Of a stretch of DNA of 64,000 nt, positions 50,100 to 58,662 are shown one piece after another. The stretch is taken from positions 1,736,001 through 1,800,000 of the forward strand of contig NZ_CP076413.1 in assembly GCF_021173085.1 (NCBI RefSeq). The letters are read 5' to 3'. This DNA is from Ralstonia wenshanensis. GTDB taxonomy: Bacteria; Pseudomonadota; Gammaproteobacteria; Burkholderiales; Burkholderiaceae. The notes beneath the pieces are model-generated. The model saw nothing but the letters and a program-made list of their open reading frames with translations, was not told the origin of the DNA and did no database searches. Every line of letters starts with the position of its first letter. The stretch's first letter is position 1. A program made the translations under genes and the position numbers.

Positions 50100-51797
50100 T
50101 TATCCGTTCTTATCAAAAATCCTACGGAATTTCATGATGCCCATGCCATTGACTTTGTACTCATTCATGCCGAAGCCAATGAAACCGGCCATCGAGTCGT
50201 GAACGTACTCGTCGAATAGCCGCTCTATAGGAGCCGACAGTTTGGCGGGATCAATGGATGCCATGACCTTGCGAAGCTGCTGGTACGGCACGTTGTTCTT
50301 GTACTGACCTTCCATTCCAGCGGACTTCATCGCAGCGTCGTTGTTGGCCAATGCAACTCTGGCGTCATAGCTGGGGTCGACCGGGAGCGGATGACCATAA
50401 AGCGTGCTCATGCGCTCCATGATGGTTCTGGATGTCTTGGTGAGGCAGGCCTTGTCTTCCTCTGACGCGCGTACAAACCACGGACGCTCCTTGTAGTTCA
50501 GCCGGTACTTGAATCGATAGCTGAAATAGAGACTCATGTGCCGGGCATGCATGTCTTCAACCTGCCCATCACCAATCTTGCTTGCAAGGACGTAGTTGTT
50601 GAAGTCAGCAATGACCTCCGGTGCTGGCGTCAGGTCAGCGCGGTCACCCTCGCTCAACTCGTCTATGTGCATCAACGGCACGCCTGCTTGGCGCGCCTCG
50701 TGATACATGTCCGCGCCAGGAATCGTGCTCATGAAGCTGTTCGGTGTTGGTGCGATACCGAGTGCATTTGGTGCGTACCCGCCGCCCACATCTGAGTGAG
50801 CACCGGGATACATCACCTCCTTAGCGTTGGGAGGATAGGCATCTCGCACCCGTACAGAATCCAAAGGAAAGCATGCACGAACCTCGTGCCCCGCCACGTA
50901 GTGAACGCACTGCTCGATGGCTGGGTGAATTTCCATCGTGTGGTCAGCCCAACTCTGATGGCCTTCGGAGATACCGTTGCCAGTCGCATCGGCGACACCG
51001 ACAGAGGCCACCGTGTCGAGAATGCCGAGGAAATGGAAACGAATCGGAATACCGGCAAATAGCCAGCCGCCGTCTTGCTGCTCACATACCTCGAACAACC
51101 AGTTCGCGAACGTGCGTGCCTCCGCCGCGCCACGTGAGAACCCGAAAACCGACAGATTGATTTGCGTGACTTCAGGCTTTTTCCCACGCAATGCGGCTTC
51201 AAGCTTCTCTTGCCAGCTCTTTAATGCACTTCGACGCTGCCAGCCTGGACTGAAGGTACTCGATAGATTGTTGACGATCTGCTTGGCTTTCGCATCAGGG
51301 ATCAGATCGCCTTCACAAACGTAGTCATGGACGGAGTTCAGGAGCTTCATGAACCCCCAAAGGATGCGGGCTTCCCCACCGGCAGCAGCGGCACTTCCGC
51401 GCGTACCCCCAGCATCTCCGATCTCGGCAAAAGGCGTCCCGACGCCTGGTATGTAGTGACGATAGAAGCCGCCGCTAGGATCATCTCGATGGACATGAAA
51501 GAGACGAACCACGTTGGTGTGTTTGCGTTGCTCTGCCGGAAAGGATTTTGAGAGCGTGGGAGAAGCGCCGGCTTTCATTGCCTTAACTTGTTCAGTAGCG
51601 GCTATACCTTCGTAGTCTTCTAGACGGTTGTTTCCAGTGCCATCAAAAAAAATACTGACGTTGACTTGCCCCGTACATGCAGGAGCATTGTCCTTCGGTA
51701 AGGTACAAGCAAGGGCAGCCGCGCGCTGCATGGCTTCACGCGGCGACAGCGAACGAAGACCTCCAGTTGGAAAAAGACTGGGCGAAATTGTTGTCAT
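50100..51797 (-). CDS. T6SS lipase effector, Tle1 family (DUF2235)
   Basis: 565 residues. Alpha/beta hydrolase of the Tle1/DUF2235 type: VSIFFDGTGNNRLEDYEG (N-terminal DGT motif), nucleophile elbow GFSRG (Ser221 in INLSVFGFSRGAAEARTFANWL), LGILDTVASVG (Asp261) and PGAHSDVGGGYAPN (His334), a plausible Ser-Asp-His triad. It lacks a signal peptide, as expected for a cargo injected by T6SS. Tle1 members attack phospholipids in the target periplasm. Its ATG overlaps the stop of the DUF3304 immunity gene, and a DUF4123 chaperone and vgrG precede, so this is a complete effector cassette. Confidence 0.85.
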   Translation of the reverse strand: MTTISPSLFPTGGLRSLSPREAMQRAAALACTLPKDNAPACTGQVNVSIFFDGTGNNRLEDYEGIAATEQVKAMKAGASPTLSKSFPAEQRKHTNVVRLFHVHRDDPSGGFYRHYIPGVGTPFAEIGDAGGTRGSAAAAGGEARILWGFMKLLNSVHDYVCEGDLIPDAKAKQIVNNLSSTFSPGWQRRSALKSWQEKLEAALRGKKPEVTQINLSVFGFSRGAAEARTFANWLFEVCEQQDGGWLFAGIPIRFHFLGILDTVASVGVADATGNGISEGHQSWADHTMEIHPAIEQCVHYVAGHEVRACFPLDSVRVRDAYPPNAKEVMYPGAHSDVGGGYAPNALGIAPTPNSFMSTIPGADMYHEARQAGVPLMHIDELSEGDRADLTPAPEVIADFNNYVLASKIGDGQVEDMHARHMSLYFSYRFKYRLNYKERPWFVRASEEDKACLTKTSRTIMERMSTLYGHPLPVDPSYDARVALANNDAAMKSAGMEGQYKNNVPYQQLRKVMASIDPAKLSAPIERLFDEYVHDSMAGFIGFGMNEYKVNGMGIMKFRRIFDKNG

Positions 51798-52237
51798 GGC
51801 CGCACCTTCGGCGAGGGATACGGGTAGTCGGGGTGACCTGGTCGCTTCGTGGTAACAAGTACCTTGACCTCATCGCCAGGGAAGAAGTGCACTGCAAATC
51901 GACTGATGTCGTCAGACGTATAACGCGGCACTTCGACAACCCTTGTCTTCCAAGGGATCGGATTTGCATTGCGGTCATCGGTCCATTTCACGGTGACCGT
52001 CATCCCCGGTTTCCACTCCCGAGGAACCGAGATGCAACAAACGAATCCCCCCCCACCTCCATGTGGGTAGATATTTGGGCCGGGATAGCCGTTTACGCTG
52101 AACGCCTCGACAACTTCATCGGTGTAGTTGTATCCGACAATATCCATTGCATTCACCTGCCCTGTCATCGCACATCCTGTAAGGATTACTGGAAATAGAA
52201 GCCAACGAGCGTAGATGTGTCGAATCCGAGAGTTCAT
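51794..52237 (-). CDS. DUF3304 lipoprotein, Tle1 immunity protein (copy B, proximal to tle1)
   Basis: 147 residues from the ATG at 52237; lipobox ILTGC with Cys22. After the lipobox, the mature domain (CAMTGQVNAMDIVGYNYTDEVVEAF, YPHGGGGGFVCCISVPREWKPGMTVTVKW, VHFFPGDEVKVLVTTKRPGHPDYPYPSPKV) is about 90% identical to copy A. Two adjacent Cys may form a disulfide. DUF3304 proteins are immunity factors for Tle1-type lipases, protecting the producer's periplasm. An in-frame start at 52297 would add 20 residues derived from a tle1-like sequence; a TTG at 52249 with GGAGG upstream is also possible. Confidence 0.85.
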   Translation of the reverse strand: MNSRIRHIYARWLLFPVILTGCAMTGQVNAMDIVGYNYTDEVVEAFSVNGYPGPNIYPHGGGGGFVCCISVPREWKPGMTVTVKWTDDRNANPIPWKTRVVEVPRYTSDDISRFAVHFFPGDEVKVLVTTKRPGHPDYPYPSPKVRP

Positions 52238-52251
52238 CGCATTTATCAATT

Positions 52252-52297
52252 CGAACCTCCGGTGGGAAAAAGATAGGCTGGGCGAAACTGTTGCCAT
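52252..52297 (-). repeat. Relic of the tle1 start between the two immunity genes
   Basis: The minus strand here reads ATGGCAACAGTTTCGCCCAG and continues to a CCGGAGG, matching the first ~14 codons of tle1 (minus strand from 51797: ATGACAACAATTTCGCCCAG, then ..CTGGAGG) with a few substitutions and a 3-bp indel. It stands 2 bp after the stop of immunity copy A, just as tle1 follows copy B. It marks the edge of a tandem duplication. Confidence 0.85.
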
Positions 52298-52299
52298 GA

Positions 52300-52761
52300 C
52301 TACTGCCTCCTCATTTTCGGCGAGGGATATGGATAGTCGGGATGACCCGGTCCCTTTGTGGTCACTAGTACCTTGACCTCATCGCCCGGAAAGAAGTGCA
52401 CCGCAAATCGACTGATTTCGTCAGGTGTATAACGCGGCACTTCGACAGCCCTTGTCTTCCAAGGAATCGGATTTGCGTTGCGGTGGGCAGTCCATTTCAC
52501 GGTGACCGTCATCCCGGGCTTCCACTCCTGCGGAACCGAAATGCAGCAAACGAACTTTCCTCCACCACCGTGCGGATAAACATTGGGGCCGGGATAACCG
52601 TTTACGCTAAACGCCTCGACAACGTCATCGGTGTAGTTGTAGCCAACAATGCTCATTGCGCTCACCGGCCCTGTCATCGCGCATCCAAGCACCAATGCCC
52701 CGAGCAATAGCAACAGTTGCCGGTGAATTCGTCGAGTCCAAGACGTCGTCACTTTTTTCAC
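52300..52761 (-). CDS. DUF3304 lipoprotein, Tle1 immunity protein (copy A, distal)
   Basis: 153 residues from the GTG at 52761, which has GAGAGGG five bases upstream; the preceding GTG at 52782 is less well placed. Lipobox LVLGC with Cys27. Mature sequence parallels copy B with roughly 14 differences in 125 residues. Retention of signal, lipobox and both Cys suggests that it is functional. It sits between the DUF4123 gene and copy B. Whether the copies recognise different Tle1 variants is unknown. Confidence 0.83.
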   Translation of the reverse strand: MKKVTTSWTRRIHRQLLLLLGALVLGCAMTGPVSAMSIVGYNYTDDVVEAFSVNGYPGPNVYPHGGGGKFVCCISVPQEWKPGMTVTVKWTAHRNANPIPWKTRAVEVPRYTPDEISRFAVHFFPGDEVKVLVTTKGPGHPDYPYPSPKMRRQ

Positions 52762-52792
52762 TCTTGCCCTCTCATCAAGCACTTCTTGCCAC

Positions 52793-53659
52793 TTAATCGA
52801 ACAACTTGGTTAGTGCCGCAGCCATCTCTCCTCGCGTCCACCCACGCTCTGCCACGAGGTTGAGTAGCTTCGGGTTGCTCAAGCTTTGATGGTCGTTCAA
52901 GGTATCGAAGATCCCCAAGGCGACAACGTCTGGAAACGCATCAATTTCGCGTGCGCGTGCAAACTCGCACACGGTCTTGATCCGCTCGAAAAATGCAGCC
53001 TTGTTGGAGGACGGCAGGATCTCCGCCAACTGCCTGGAAATCGCGTCGATGACCGAATCCGGCTCGCCCTGTTCCAGCAATTTTTTGAACTCCCGTTTCC
53101 CGATGACGAGTGGAAACTTGGGCGCAGTGTCTGCGGTAGCAACAGGGACGTGCGCAAGATTTCCGGCGCGGTCCACGTACCACCATTGGCTGAGCTCGTG
53201 TGTCAACGCGGCCCACGACGCTGGTTGTAGGACTTCCGGCAAGACCGGCAGTACTCGCGTATCAGCAAAACGCAGCAGCAACTTCTGCCCGTCGTCAGTG
53301 GTGACACGTGCGCACTTCTGCCAGTTTGGTTTGAGCTCCTCGGCATTCTTGGGTGACGCCACCACACTGAGCATTGGTCGGCCTGAGCAGTGTTTCGCCA
53401 AACCGCTGAGTTGTTCGTCTAATAGTGCGGGCTGCCCGGTCATCAGCGGGACAAGAAGTGGCGAAACCTCCTGCATGGCGTCCAACTCGTCGCAGGCGTA
53501 CAGAGCCTCTGGAGATCCAGGGTAATCGCACTTGCGACGGCCATAGTCGAAAGCACTATCGACTACCGCAGTCCAATTTGCCTCCGGATTCAACGCAATG
53601 AGTTTCACCAGCTTGTTGGTGACATCCACCACATTCAGTGGATCAACAGCAAAGTACAT
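52793..53659 (-). CDS. DUF4123-domain T6SS effector chaperone
   Basis: 288 residues. N-terminal ~130 residues carry the DUF4123 pattern: YFAVDPLNVVDVTNKLVKLIALNPEANWTAVVDSAFDYG, LYACDELDAMQEVSPLLVPL, and LLLRFADTRVLPVLPEVLQPASWAALTHELSQWWYVDR. These proteins (also called TAP-1/Tec) load effectors onto VgrG. Position, immediately after vgrG (15 bp) and before the immunity-lipase pair, indicates that it loads Tle1 on the VgrG tip. AAGGGA ribosome site upstream. Confidence 0.87.
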   Translation of the reverse strand: MYFAVDPLNVVDVTNKLVKLIALNPEANWTAVVDSAFDYGRRKCDYPGSPEALYACDELDAMQEVSPLLVPLMTGQPALLDEQLSGLAKHCSGRPMLSVVASPKNAEELKPNWQKCARVTTDDGQKLLLRFADTRVLPVLPEVLQPASWAALTHELSQWWYVDRAGNLAHVPVATADTAPKFPLVIGKREFKKLLEQGEPDSVIDAISRQLAEILPSSNKAAFFERIKTVCEFARAREIDAFPDVVALGIFDTLNDHQSLSNPKLLNLVAERGWTRGEMAAALTKLFD

Positions 53660-53674
53660 GTCTTCCCTTCTGGA

Positions 53675-56158
53675 TTAGACAGCGGCGAGCGCGCTGCCTG
53701 TTTTCATCGCGTTGAGCAAGCACTCGATACAAATCGGCTTCGGTGTCAGTGGCATCTCGATTGGTAAGCTCTGCTCTGTCGGCCATGCGTGGGTAGCTGC
53801 GTGGGCGATATATTTCCCGTCCGTCAGATGGGTAATGCCTCCGGCGTTGTATCGGGTATGGCTGCCACCCCCACCAATCAGCAATTCCTTCTTGGCGATG
53901 ATGCGAATGCTGTCTTCGGTGCTGACGATGCTGATGCCGAGTTTGGCGAGAAGATTCATGGAGTCGTTCTGCGCCTGGATGTCCACGGGGCCACGGCTTG
54001 CAAACAGCTTGATGCCAAGCTTGTGAGCGCAGATCGACACCATCTCCTTGACGCTTGCCAGGAAGCTCTTGCCCACGTTGAAGGACAAATGCTTCCCCGT
54101 CGTCAGTGAGGTGTGCTGCTTGCTGTGCAGGTGCGTACTTTCTTCCGCAGTGGCGGCGATGCCGGCGGCACTCGACACCACGACATGAGGAGATGTCAGT
54201 TCTCCCAGGGCTTCGCCTGAGCCCTTGATGGCATCGTTCTGCACTTGAATGGCATCCGCAACGCCCTTCTGCTCGTCAACCTGGGCCTGTACGCTGGAAG
54301 AGGCTTCATGCAAGGTCTCGGCAATACTCAGCGCTTCCTTCAGGCGAGCGATGGTCTCTCGCATGTCCAGCGCATGACCCCGGGCGTTCTGGCGCCCCTC
54401 CGTGCTGAGCAACGTGCCCTTGGCGGAACGCAGCGCCATGTGGCCATCGGTACGCAGTTCCGCCCCCTCGCCGCGCTTGTCCTTCCGACCACCCGAATCT
54501 GGGATACGGGTGATGTGGCCAATGCTCAGTTGTGACAGCAGATAGTCCGACGACAATTGCGACTGTATCTGTCCCTGCGTGTCGTCCATCACCAGGTGGT
54601 TGTGGCGACCGCCACCGATTTCCTTGGAGCGGAAACCCGACAGCGCCTGCTGGCCGGGCAGGTTCCATGGCGGCATGTTGAGCTGGTTGGGCACGCGCCC
54701 AACAATCAGTGGAAGATCAGGATCCCCGTGCAAAAAGTCGACAATGACTTCCTGACCGACACGTGGAATCTGGATGGCACCGTACTGATCCCCATGCCAT
54801 GGCGAGGCGGCGCGCACCCAGCAAGAGCTGTTCTCGTTGCGTTGGCCGTACATGTCCCAGTGCATGTGGACTTTGACGCGAGCGTACTCGTCGGTCCAAA
54901 GCTCCTGAGCTTCTGGCCCCACCACGGTGGCCGTCTGTGGACCTGTGGTGCGTGGTTTCGGTTGCGTCCTGTTTGGGCGGAACGTCTCGGAGGTCGGCTG
55001 TACCTCAAATTCAACCTCGCAACGCCACTGCTGGCGCTGGCCCGCCTCTTCGGGCACATCTTCAAGCCTGAGCGTCGTTGCAAAGATCAGATATTCGCAA
55101 TTGGCTTTGTCTTCGGGGTAGCGCGCAAGTGTGAAGGTGCACCCGGGTACGACACCACGCAAGTTCCCTCGCCCATAGGCACGCAGGCCATGCTGGCGCA
55201 GCTCCTCCATGCGAATGCGGGCGACCATGTGACCGTCTTGCCATGGGTCGTTGCCTGTGGCAGCTTGAGCGTGGTCGCCCGGCCATTCGTAGACTTCCTG
55301 ATCGCGGTGCCCCGTCTCCCGCGGCTGATGTGTCTTGACGGTTAAGTCCGCGCGTGGTTTGACGAAGTCGTAATCATTCGTGCGCCACTTGCCAGTCACC
55401 AGTTGGTCGACAACGGTAAAGTCGGAGATATGCTCCTCATCCACGCGATCTGCGCTCGAATACCACTTGATGGTGTGATACGCATCGCTCGTGAACCTGC
55501 GGAAGGCCCCATTGCCGTCAGTCAGAACCAGCCGGTGGTGCCCATCACTGTGCTCAAAGAACCAACCGATGCCCCACTCTTGGGTCAAGCGCTGGAAGAA
55601 ATCGAAATCCGTCTCGCCATACTGGACTTGAAGTTCGCGCGTCGGATATTGAACCAGGCTGAGCCGCTTCTCGGCTGGAAAGCTGTAGTCGGCTAGCAGC
55701 TCATCCAAAATCTCGATGACGGTCTTCTGCTGATAGATCTTGTAGTCCTTGGTCAATGTGGCGAGCCAGAGCCAAGGACGGAGCACGAAGCGGTAGACAA
55801 AATGGCGACCTTCTGGAATCGGACCGACGATGCGCGTCACCAAACCAGTGATCTCTCGCTTACCGGCGCCCAGACCGCCAGTCAACCCAGTCCCAACACC
55901 ATCCAGTTCGATTTCGATGGTCAGTTCGCGGCCTTCCAACGCCTCTTTGTCGACGTTGCCACCGGGGCCAAAGACGACATTCCGATCGTCTGCAGTTTTG
56001 AGTTCCAGGTCGTATTCGAAGAGGTCGCACAATCCTTCCCGACCCGTGACACGCACGACGGTCAGTGCCGGCTGCCCCAATACTTCGGGAAGCCCCGAGC
56101 CCTTGACCGTGACGGTGCGGTGACCACCCAAGCCTGGGGTGCTTAGACGCGAACCCAT
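53675..56158 (-). CDS. vgrG: T6SS spike protein VgrG
   Basis: 827 residues. N-terminal gp27-like domain (VRVTGREGLCDLFEYDLELKT, YGETDFDFFQRLTQEWGIGWFFEHSDGHHRLVL), gp5-like OB region (ATVVGPEAQELWTDEYARVKVHMHWD, SSCWVRAASPWHGDQYGAIQIPRVGQEVIVDFLHGDPDLPLIVGRVPN), needle repeats, and a C-terminal DUF2345 region (LFASRGPVDIQAQNDSMNLLAKLGISI...ITHLTDGKYIAHAATHAW). The last ~30 residues have a Cys pair (CIECLL) but no extra catalytic domain, so cargo must bind externally via PAAR or DUF4123. AGGAGAAC upstream. Starts the effector module. Confidence 0.93.
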   Translation of the reverse strand: MGSRLSTPGLGGHRTVTVKGSGLPEVLGQPALTVVRVTGREGLCDLFEYDLELKTADDRNVVFGPGGNVDKEALEGRELTIEIELDGVGTGLTGGLGAGKREITGLVTRIVGPIPEGRHFVYRFVLRPWLWLATLTKDYKIYQQKTVIEILDELLADYSFPAEKRLSLVQYPTRELQVQYGETDFDFFQRLTQEWGIGWFFEHSDGHHRLVLTDGNGAFRRFTSDAYHTIKWYSSADRVDEEHISDFTVVDQLVTGKWRTNDYDFVKPRADLTVKTHQPRETGHRDQEVYEWPGDHAQAATGNDPWQDGHMVARIRMEELRQHGLRAYGRGNLRGVVPGCTFTLARYPEDKANCEYLIFATTLRLEDVPEEAGQRQQWRCEVEFEVQPTSETFRPNRTQPKPRTTGPQTATVVGPEAQELWTDEYARVKVHMHWDMYGQRNENSSCWVRAASPWHGDQYGAIQIPRVGQEVIVDFLHGDPDLPLIVGRVPNQLNMPPWNLPGQQALSGFRSKEIGGGRHNHLVMDDTQGQIQSQLSSDYLLSQLSIGHITRIPDSGGRKDKRGEGAELRTDGHMALRSAKGTLLSTEGRQNARGHALDMRETIARLKEALSIAETLHEASSSVQAQVDEQKGVADAIQVQNDAIKGSGEALGELTSPHVVVSSAAGIAATAEESTHLHSKQHTSLTTGKHLSFNVGKSFLASVKEMVSICAHKLGIKLFASRGPVDIQAQNDSMNLLAKLGISIVSTEDSIRIIAKKELLIGGGGSHTRYNAGGITHLTDGKYIAHAATHAWPTEQSLPIEMPLTPKPICIECLLNAMKTGSALAAV

Positions 56159-56492
56159 CTTTGTTCTCCTGTCTTAACGTGCAGAACTGATTTGAATACG
56201 TGCCACTGCTGGCAGCATCACTGTTGTGAAGAATTTTTGAGCAGTGGACATTAACTGGAACACATACAACTAACGTCAGCGACTAATGTGACGACGCACT
56301 ACCTATCCGGTGGAAACGTCATCCGTTTGCACAAGCAGCCACCAGCCGATAGTCGATTGGCGGGCCCACATCTAATGAGTTTTTTATTGGAAAGCGGCTT
56401 GATTTGGATTGTTATTCGTGCACGGCGGAAAAATGTGACCTGATCGACAGTGCGTTATTGCCTGCCTTGCATTTACTATCGATGCCGAATCA
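56159..56492. other. AT-rich intergenic gap upstream of vgrG
   Basis: 334 bp of clearly lower GC than the surroundings, with no supported ORF. It must contain the vgrG promoter if vgrG is not read from the hcp side. No confident promoter, operator or repeat was found. Confidence 0.5.
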
Positions 56493-57260
56493 TTAATAGT
56501 CGCGCCGGTATATCCGCCCTCTCAGGCTACCATCCTCAACCTGTAGAGCATCCGGCCGTCTGACGTTTAGTTTCATTTGACTAAATGCGTTTGGTCGAAG
56601 TGTTTCATCGTCATCGGATGTGATAACAAACTGATAACGTGCAGGATCGTTATTATTGATCCATATCGGAGGCGAATCTTTATCTATCGAAACACCGACA
56701 CGGCTAATCGGCGGCATGTTCCTACGCTCGAATTCAGCCGTAAAATTCTTTGATTTTTTGTGAAATAAAACTCCGTCTGCATATTCCAACCAAATTTCCC
56801 CATCTTGAGCACCAAGCACCAAACCAATAGACGTCCAATCACCACCTGAGCCATGGTCATCCGGTGTGGCATCTCGGGTAGGTTCCACGGGTTTACCATC
56901 TTCCCAGTGCTTCATCAGAAACACGTTCTGAACCTTTCGCTTGGATGTCAGATCGACAACATCCCCCTGCTGATTCCAGCAGCCGCGAGCATATGCATCA
57001 ACGCTCCCATAAGCCAGCGCAAACTCGAATTTCCCATCCTCATTCAGAGAAATGAACGAAGCGGCCTCACGGGGAGCGGTCAAGCGATACGTGCCCGTCA
57101 TTTCGGAGCCTACAGGTTGGCATTCAAATGCCTCGGCATTGGATACAAAGCCAGCCAGTAGCCCAATCACAAGCGGGCGCGTCAGGTGATTGGAAAACAG
57201 ATTGCGAATTAGTGTTGAAAGGTGCACGGTGGATATGCTTGGAAGGCAATCATGAAACAT
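56493..57260 (-). CDS. Secreted protein of unknown function in the T6SS locus
   Basis: 255 residues from the ATG at 57260. The N-terminus is signal-like: LIRNLFSNHLTRPLVIGLLAGFVSNAEA with a cleavage site after AEA at about residue 44. Mature part is rich in beta-type sequence (MTGTYRLTAPREAASFISLNEDGKFEFALAYGSVDAYARGCW, GLVLGAQDGEIWLEYADGVLFHKKS, RRPDALQVEDGSLRGRIYRRDY) with a single conserved-looking Cys pair (FECQPV, RGCWN). No family recognised. The gene is notably AT-rich against its neighbours, a sign of recent arrival. No good ribosome site. It may be an immunity or effector-like accessory. Confidence 0.6.
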   Translation of the reverse strand: MFHDCLPSISTVHLSTLIRNLFSNHLTRPLVIGLLAGFVSNAEAFECQPVGSEMTGTYRLTAPREAASFISLNEDGKFEFALAYGSVDAYARGCWNQQGDVVDLTSKRKVQNVFLMKHWEDGKPVEPTRDATPDDHGSGGDWTSIGLVLGAQDGEIWLEYADGVLFHKKSKNFTAEFERRNMPPISRVGVSIDKDSPPIWINNNDPARYQFVITSDDDETLRPNAFSQMKLNVRRPDALQVEDGSLRGRIYRRDY

Positions 57261-57344
57261 CGGTTTCTGAAGCGCGGGAGTTGAATGTAGACCTTGGATG
57301 GCTGTGCGCCACATATGTATGGCGCACAGCGCCTCCTACATCCA

Positions 57345-57989
57345 TCAGTTCATGGCTGATACTGTCGCGAGACCGGCAAGACCCAGCGGCACCAGCGGAA
57401 CCGCAAGAAGACTGAGCACACCGTCGGCAGCGATGGCCAGAGGTGTGAGCAGCACCAATGCAGCTTTGCCTCCCGTAGGCAACTCTTCGCGAATCTGCAC
57501 GCTGTACGTCTGGTTGAACTTCTTGGCAAGCGCTGAAGGCAGCGTAAAGCCCTTGGCGCTGTAACGCTTGCCGCTCAGCAGGAACGTCTGCGTCATGTGC
57601 CCATCGGCGCCTTTCGAGAAGCCAAGCGACCGTGCACGTTGTTGGTCTTCGTTGCCGGCGTTGCCCGGCAGAACCAACGTAAAGCTGCCCGTCATGTCCG
57701 CGGTCGGCGTGACCTTGAACTGGTCCATCTGAGCTTGCACCTTTGGGTGCAGCGGCGAGTCCAACACCGCAACCAGGCCAGGTGGGGTATCAATGATGTA
57801 GTGGTATTCCGAGCCAAGAACGACGACTTTCGACCCATTGCTCGCAACCAGAATTTGGCTCACGTTTTCCGTGTAGTCCTTGTATTCCTTTTGCGAGATC
57901 TCGGAGTACAGTGACTTGGTAACAGGCGCACATGCATTCAGCACCAACAGTGGCAGCACGGTTGCTGCCAGAATTGTCATTCGTTTCAC
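57345..57989 (-). CDS. YidX-like lipoprotein
   Basis: 214 residues from the GTG at 57989, chosen because GGGGAGAG precedes it and it yields a normal Lys/Arg signal start (MKRMTILAATVLPLLVLNAC) with the lipobox Cys at residue 20. The pattern LVASNGSKVVVLGSEYHYIIDTPPGLVAVLDSP and the C-terminal hydrophobic AALVLLTPLAIAADGVLSLLAVPLVPLG resemble E. coli YidX, an uncharacterised lipoprotein. It follows hcp by 70 bp on the same strand. Lipoproteins in this position of T6SS loci may be immunity factors or envelope accessories; the function here is unknown. Confidence 0.65.
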   Translation of the reverse strand: MKRMTILAATVLPLLVLNACAPVTKSLYSEISQKEYKDYTENVSQILVASNGSKVVVLGSEYHYIIDTPPGLVAVLDSPLHPKVQAQMDQFKVTPTADMTGSFTLVLPGNAGNEDQQRARSLGFSKGADGHMTQTFLLSGKRYSAKGFTLPSALAKKFNQTYSVQIREELPTGGKAALVLLTPLAIAADGVLSLLAVPLVPLGLAGLATVSAMN

Positions 57990-58059
57990 TTCTGTAACTC
58001 TCCCCTTAGTAGTAAGAAGCATTGCCCGTCCATCACTTGCGTCGGACGGGCAACCGTCA

Positions 58060-58545
58060 TCAAGCTTCCTTATTGCCCTTGATGTCGTAACCAGCCGTCA
58101 CGGCGCCACCGCTGCCACCTTGGGCGTTCTGCACGACATACTCTTGCTTGACCTTGGCAAACGACAGCGACACGATTTCGCGCGAGCGCACCGTGTCGTC
58201 CGTCGAACCGCCCGGGGCGACCTGTGTCACGATCACATCGCTCATCGTGATCTTCAGGAACTCCAGTGGGTTACCGCCAGCCTCACGCACCACCAGCGTG
58301 GCTTGATCGATATGCTTGCCGGTCAGGCAGTACTTCATCAGGTTGGGCGAAGCGCGGTCGATGTGATGCTCGAAGGTCAGATCCGACACGGTGGCCTTGC
58401 CAGCGCCGCCGCCACTGCCCGAGTGCATGGTCGAGAGCTGCTCAATCTTCCAGCTCCAGTTCAGCACCTCCACTTCGTTCTTGTGCGATGCGTCTTGCGA
58501 TTCACCGTCGATGCCATTGATCTTCAGGAAGATGTCCTGTGCCAT
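58060..58545 (-). CDS. hcp: T6SS tube protein Hcp (TssD)
   Basis: 161 residues: MAQDIFLKINGIDGESQDASHKNEVEVLNWSW at the start, then the Hcp beta-barrel signature TVSDLTFEHHIDRASPNLMKYCLTGKHIDQATLVVREAG and NPLEFLKITMSDVIVTQVAPGG...EIVSLSFAKVKQEYVVQNAQG. Forms hexameric rings stacked into the inner tube. AAGGAGC upstream gives a strong start, fitting its need for high expression. Separated from tssC by a hairpin-containing gap. Confidence 0.96.
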   Translation of the reverse strand: MAQDIFLKINGIDGESQDASHKNEVEVLNWSWKIEQLSTMHSGSGGGAGKATVSDLTFEHHIDRASPNLMKYCLTGKHIDQATLVVREAGGNPLEFLKITMSDVIVTQVAPGGSTDDTVRSREIVSLSFAKVKQEYVVQNAQGGSGGAVTAGYDIKGNKEA

Positions 58546-58602
58546 TGCAAAGCTCCTTGGTTATTAGAGGGACTACAAACAAAAAGCCGAAACAGTCCCC
58601 AC

Positions 58603-58623
58603 GGACCTGCCGGTAACAGGTCC
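58603..58623 (-). promoter_or_regulatory. Hairpin in the tssC-hcp gap
   Basis: Seven-bp perfect stem GGACCTG/CAGGTCC around a 7-nt loop, 57-78 bp upstream of the hcp ATG on the same strand. It is not followed directly by T, so it is more likely a processing or stability element for hcp mRNA than a terminator. Function is inferred. Confidence 0.4.
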
Positions 58624-58662
58624 GCCGGGTGCTGTCTTGGATTCGATTGGATGGGTTCGTAC

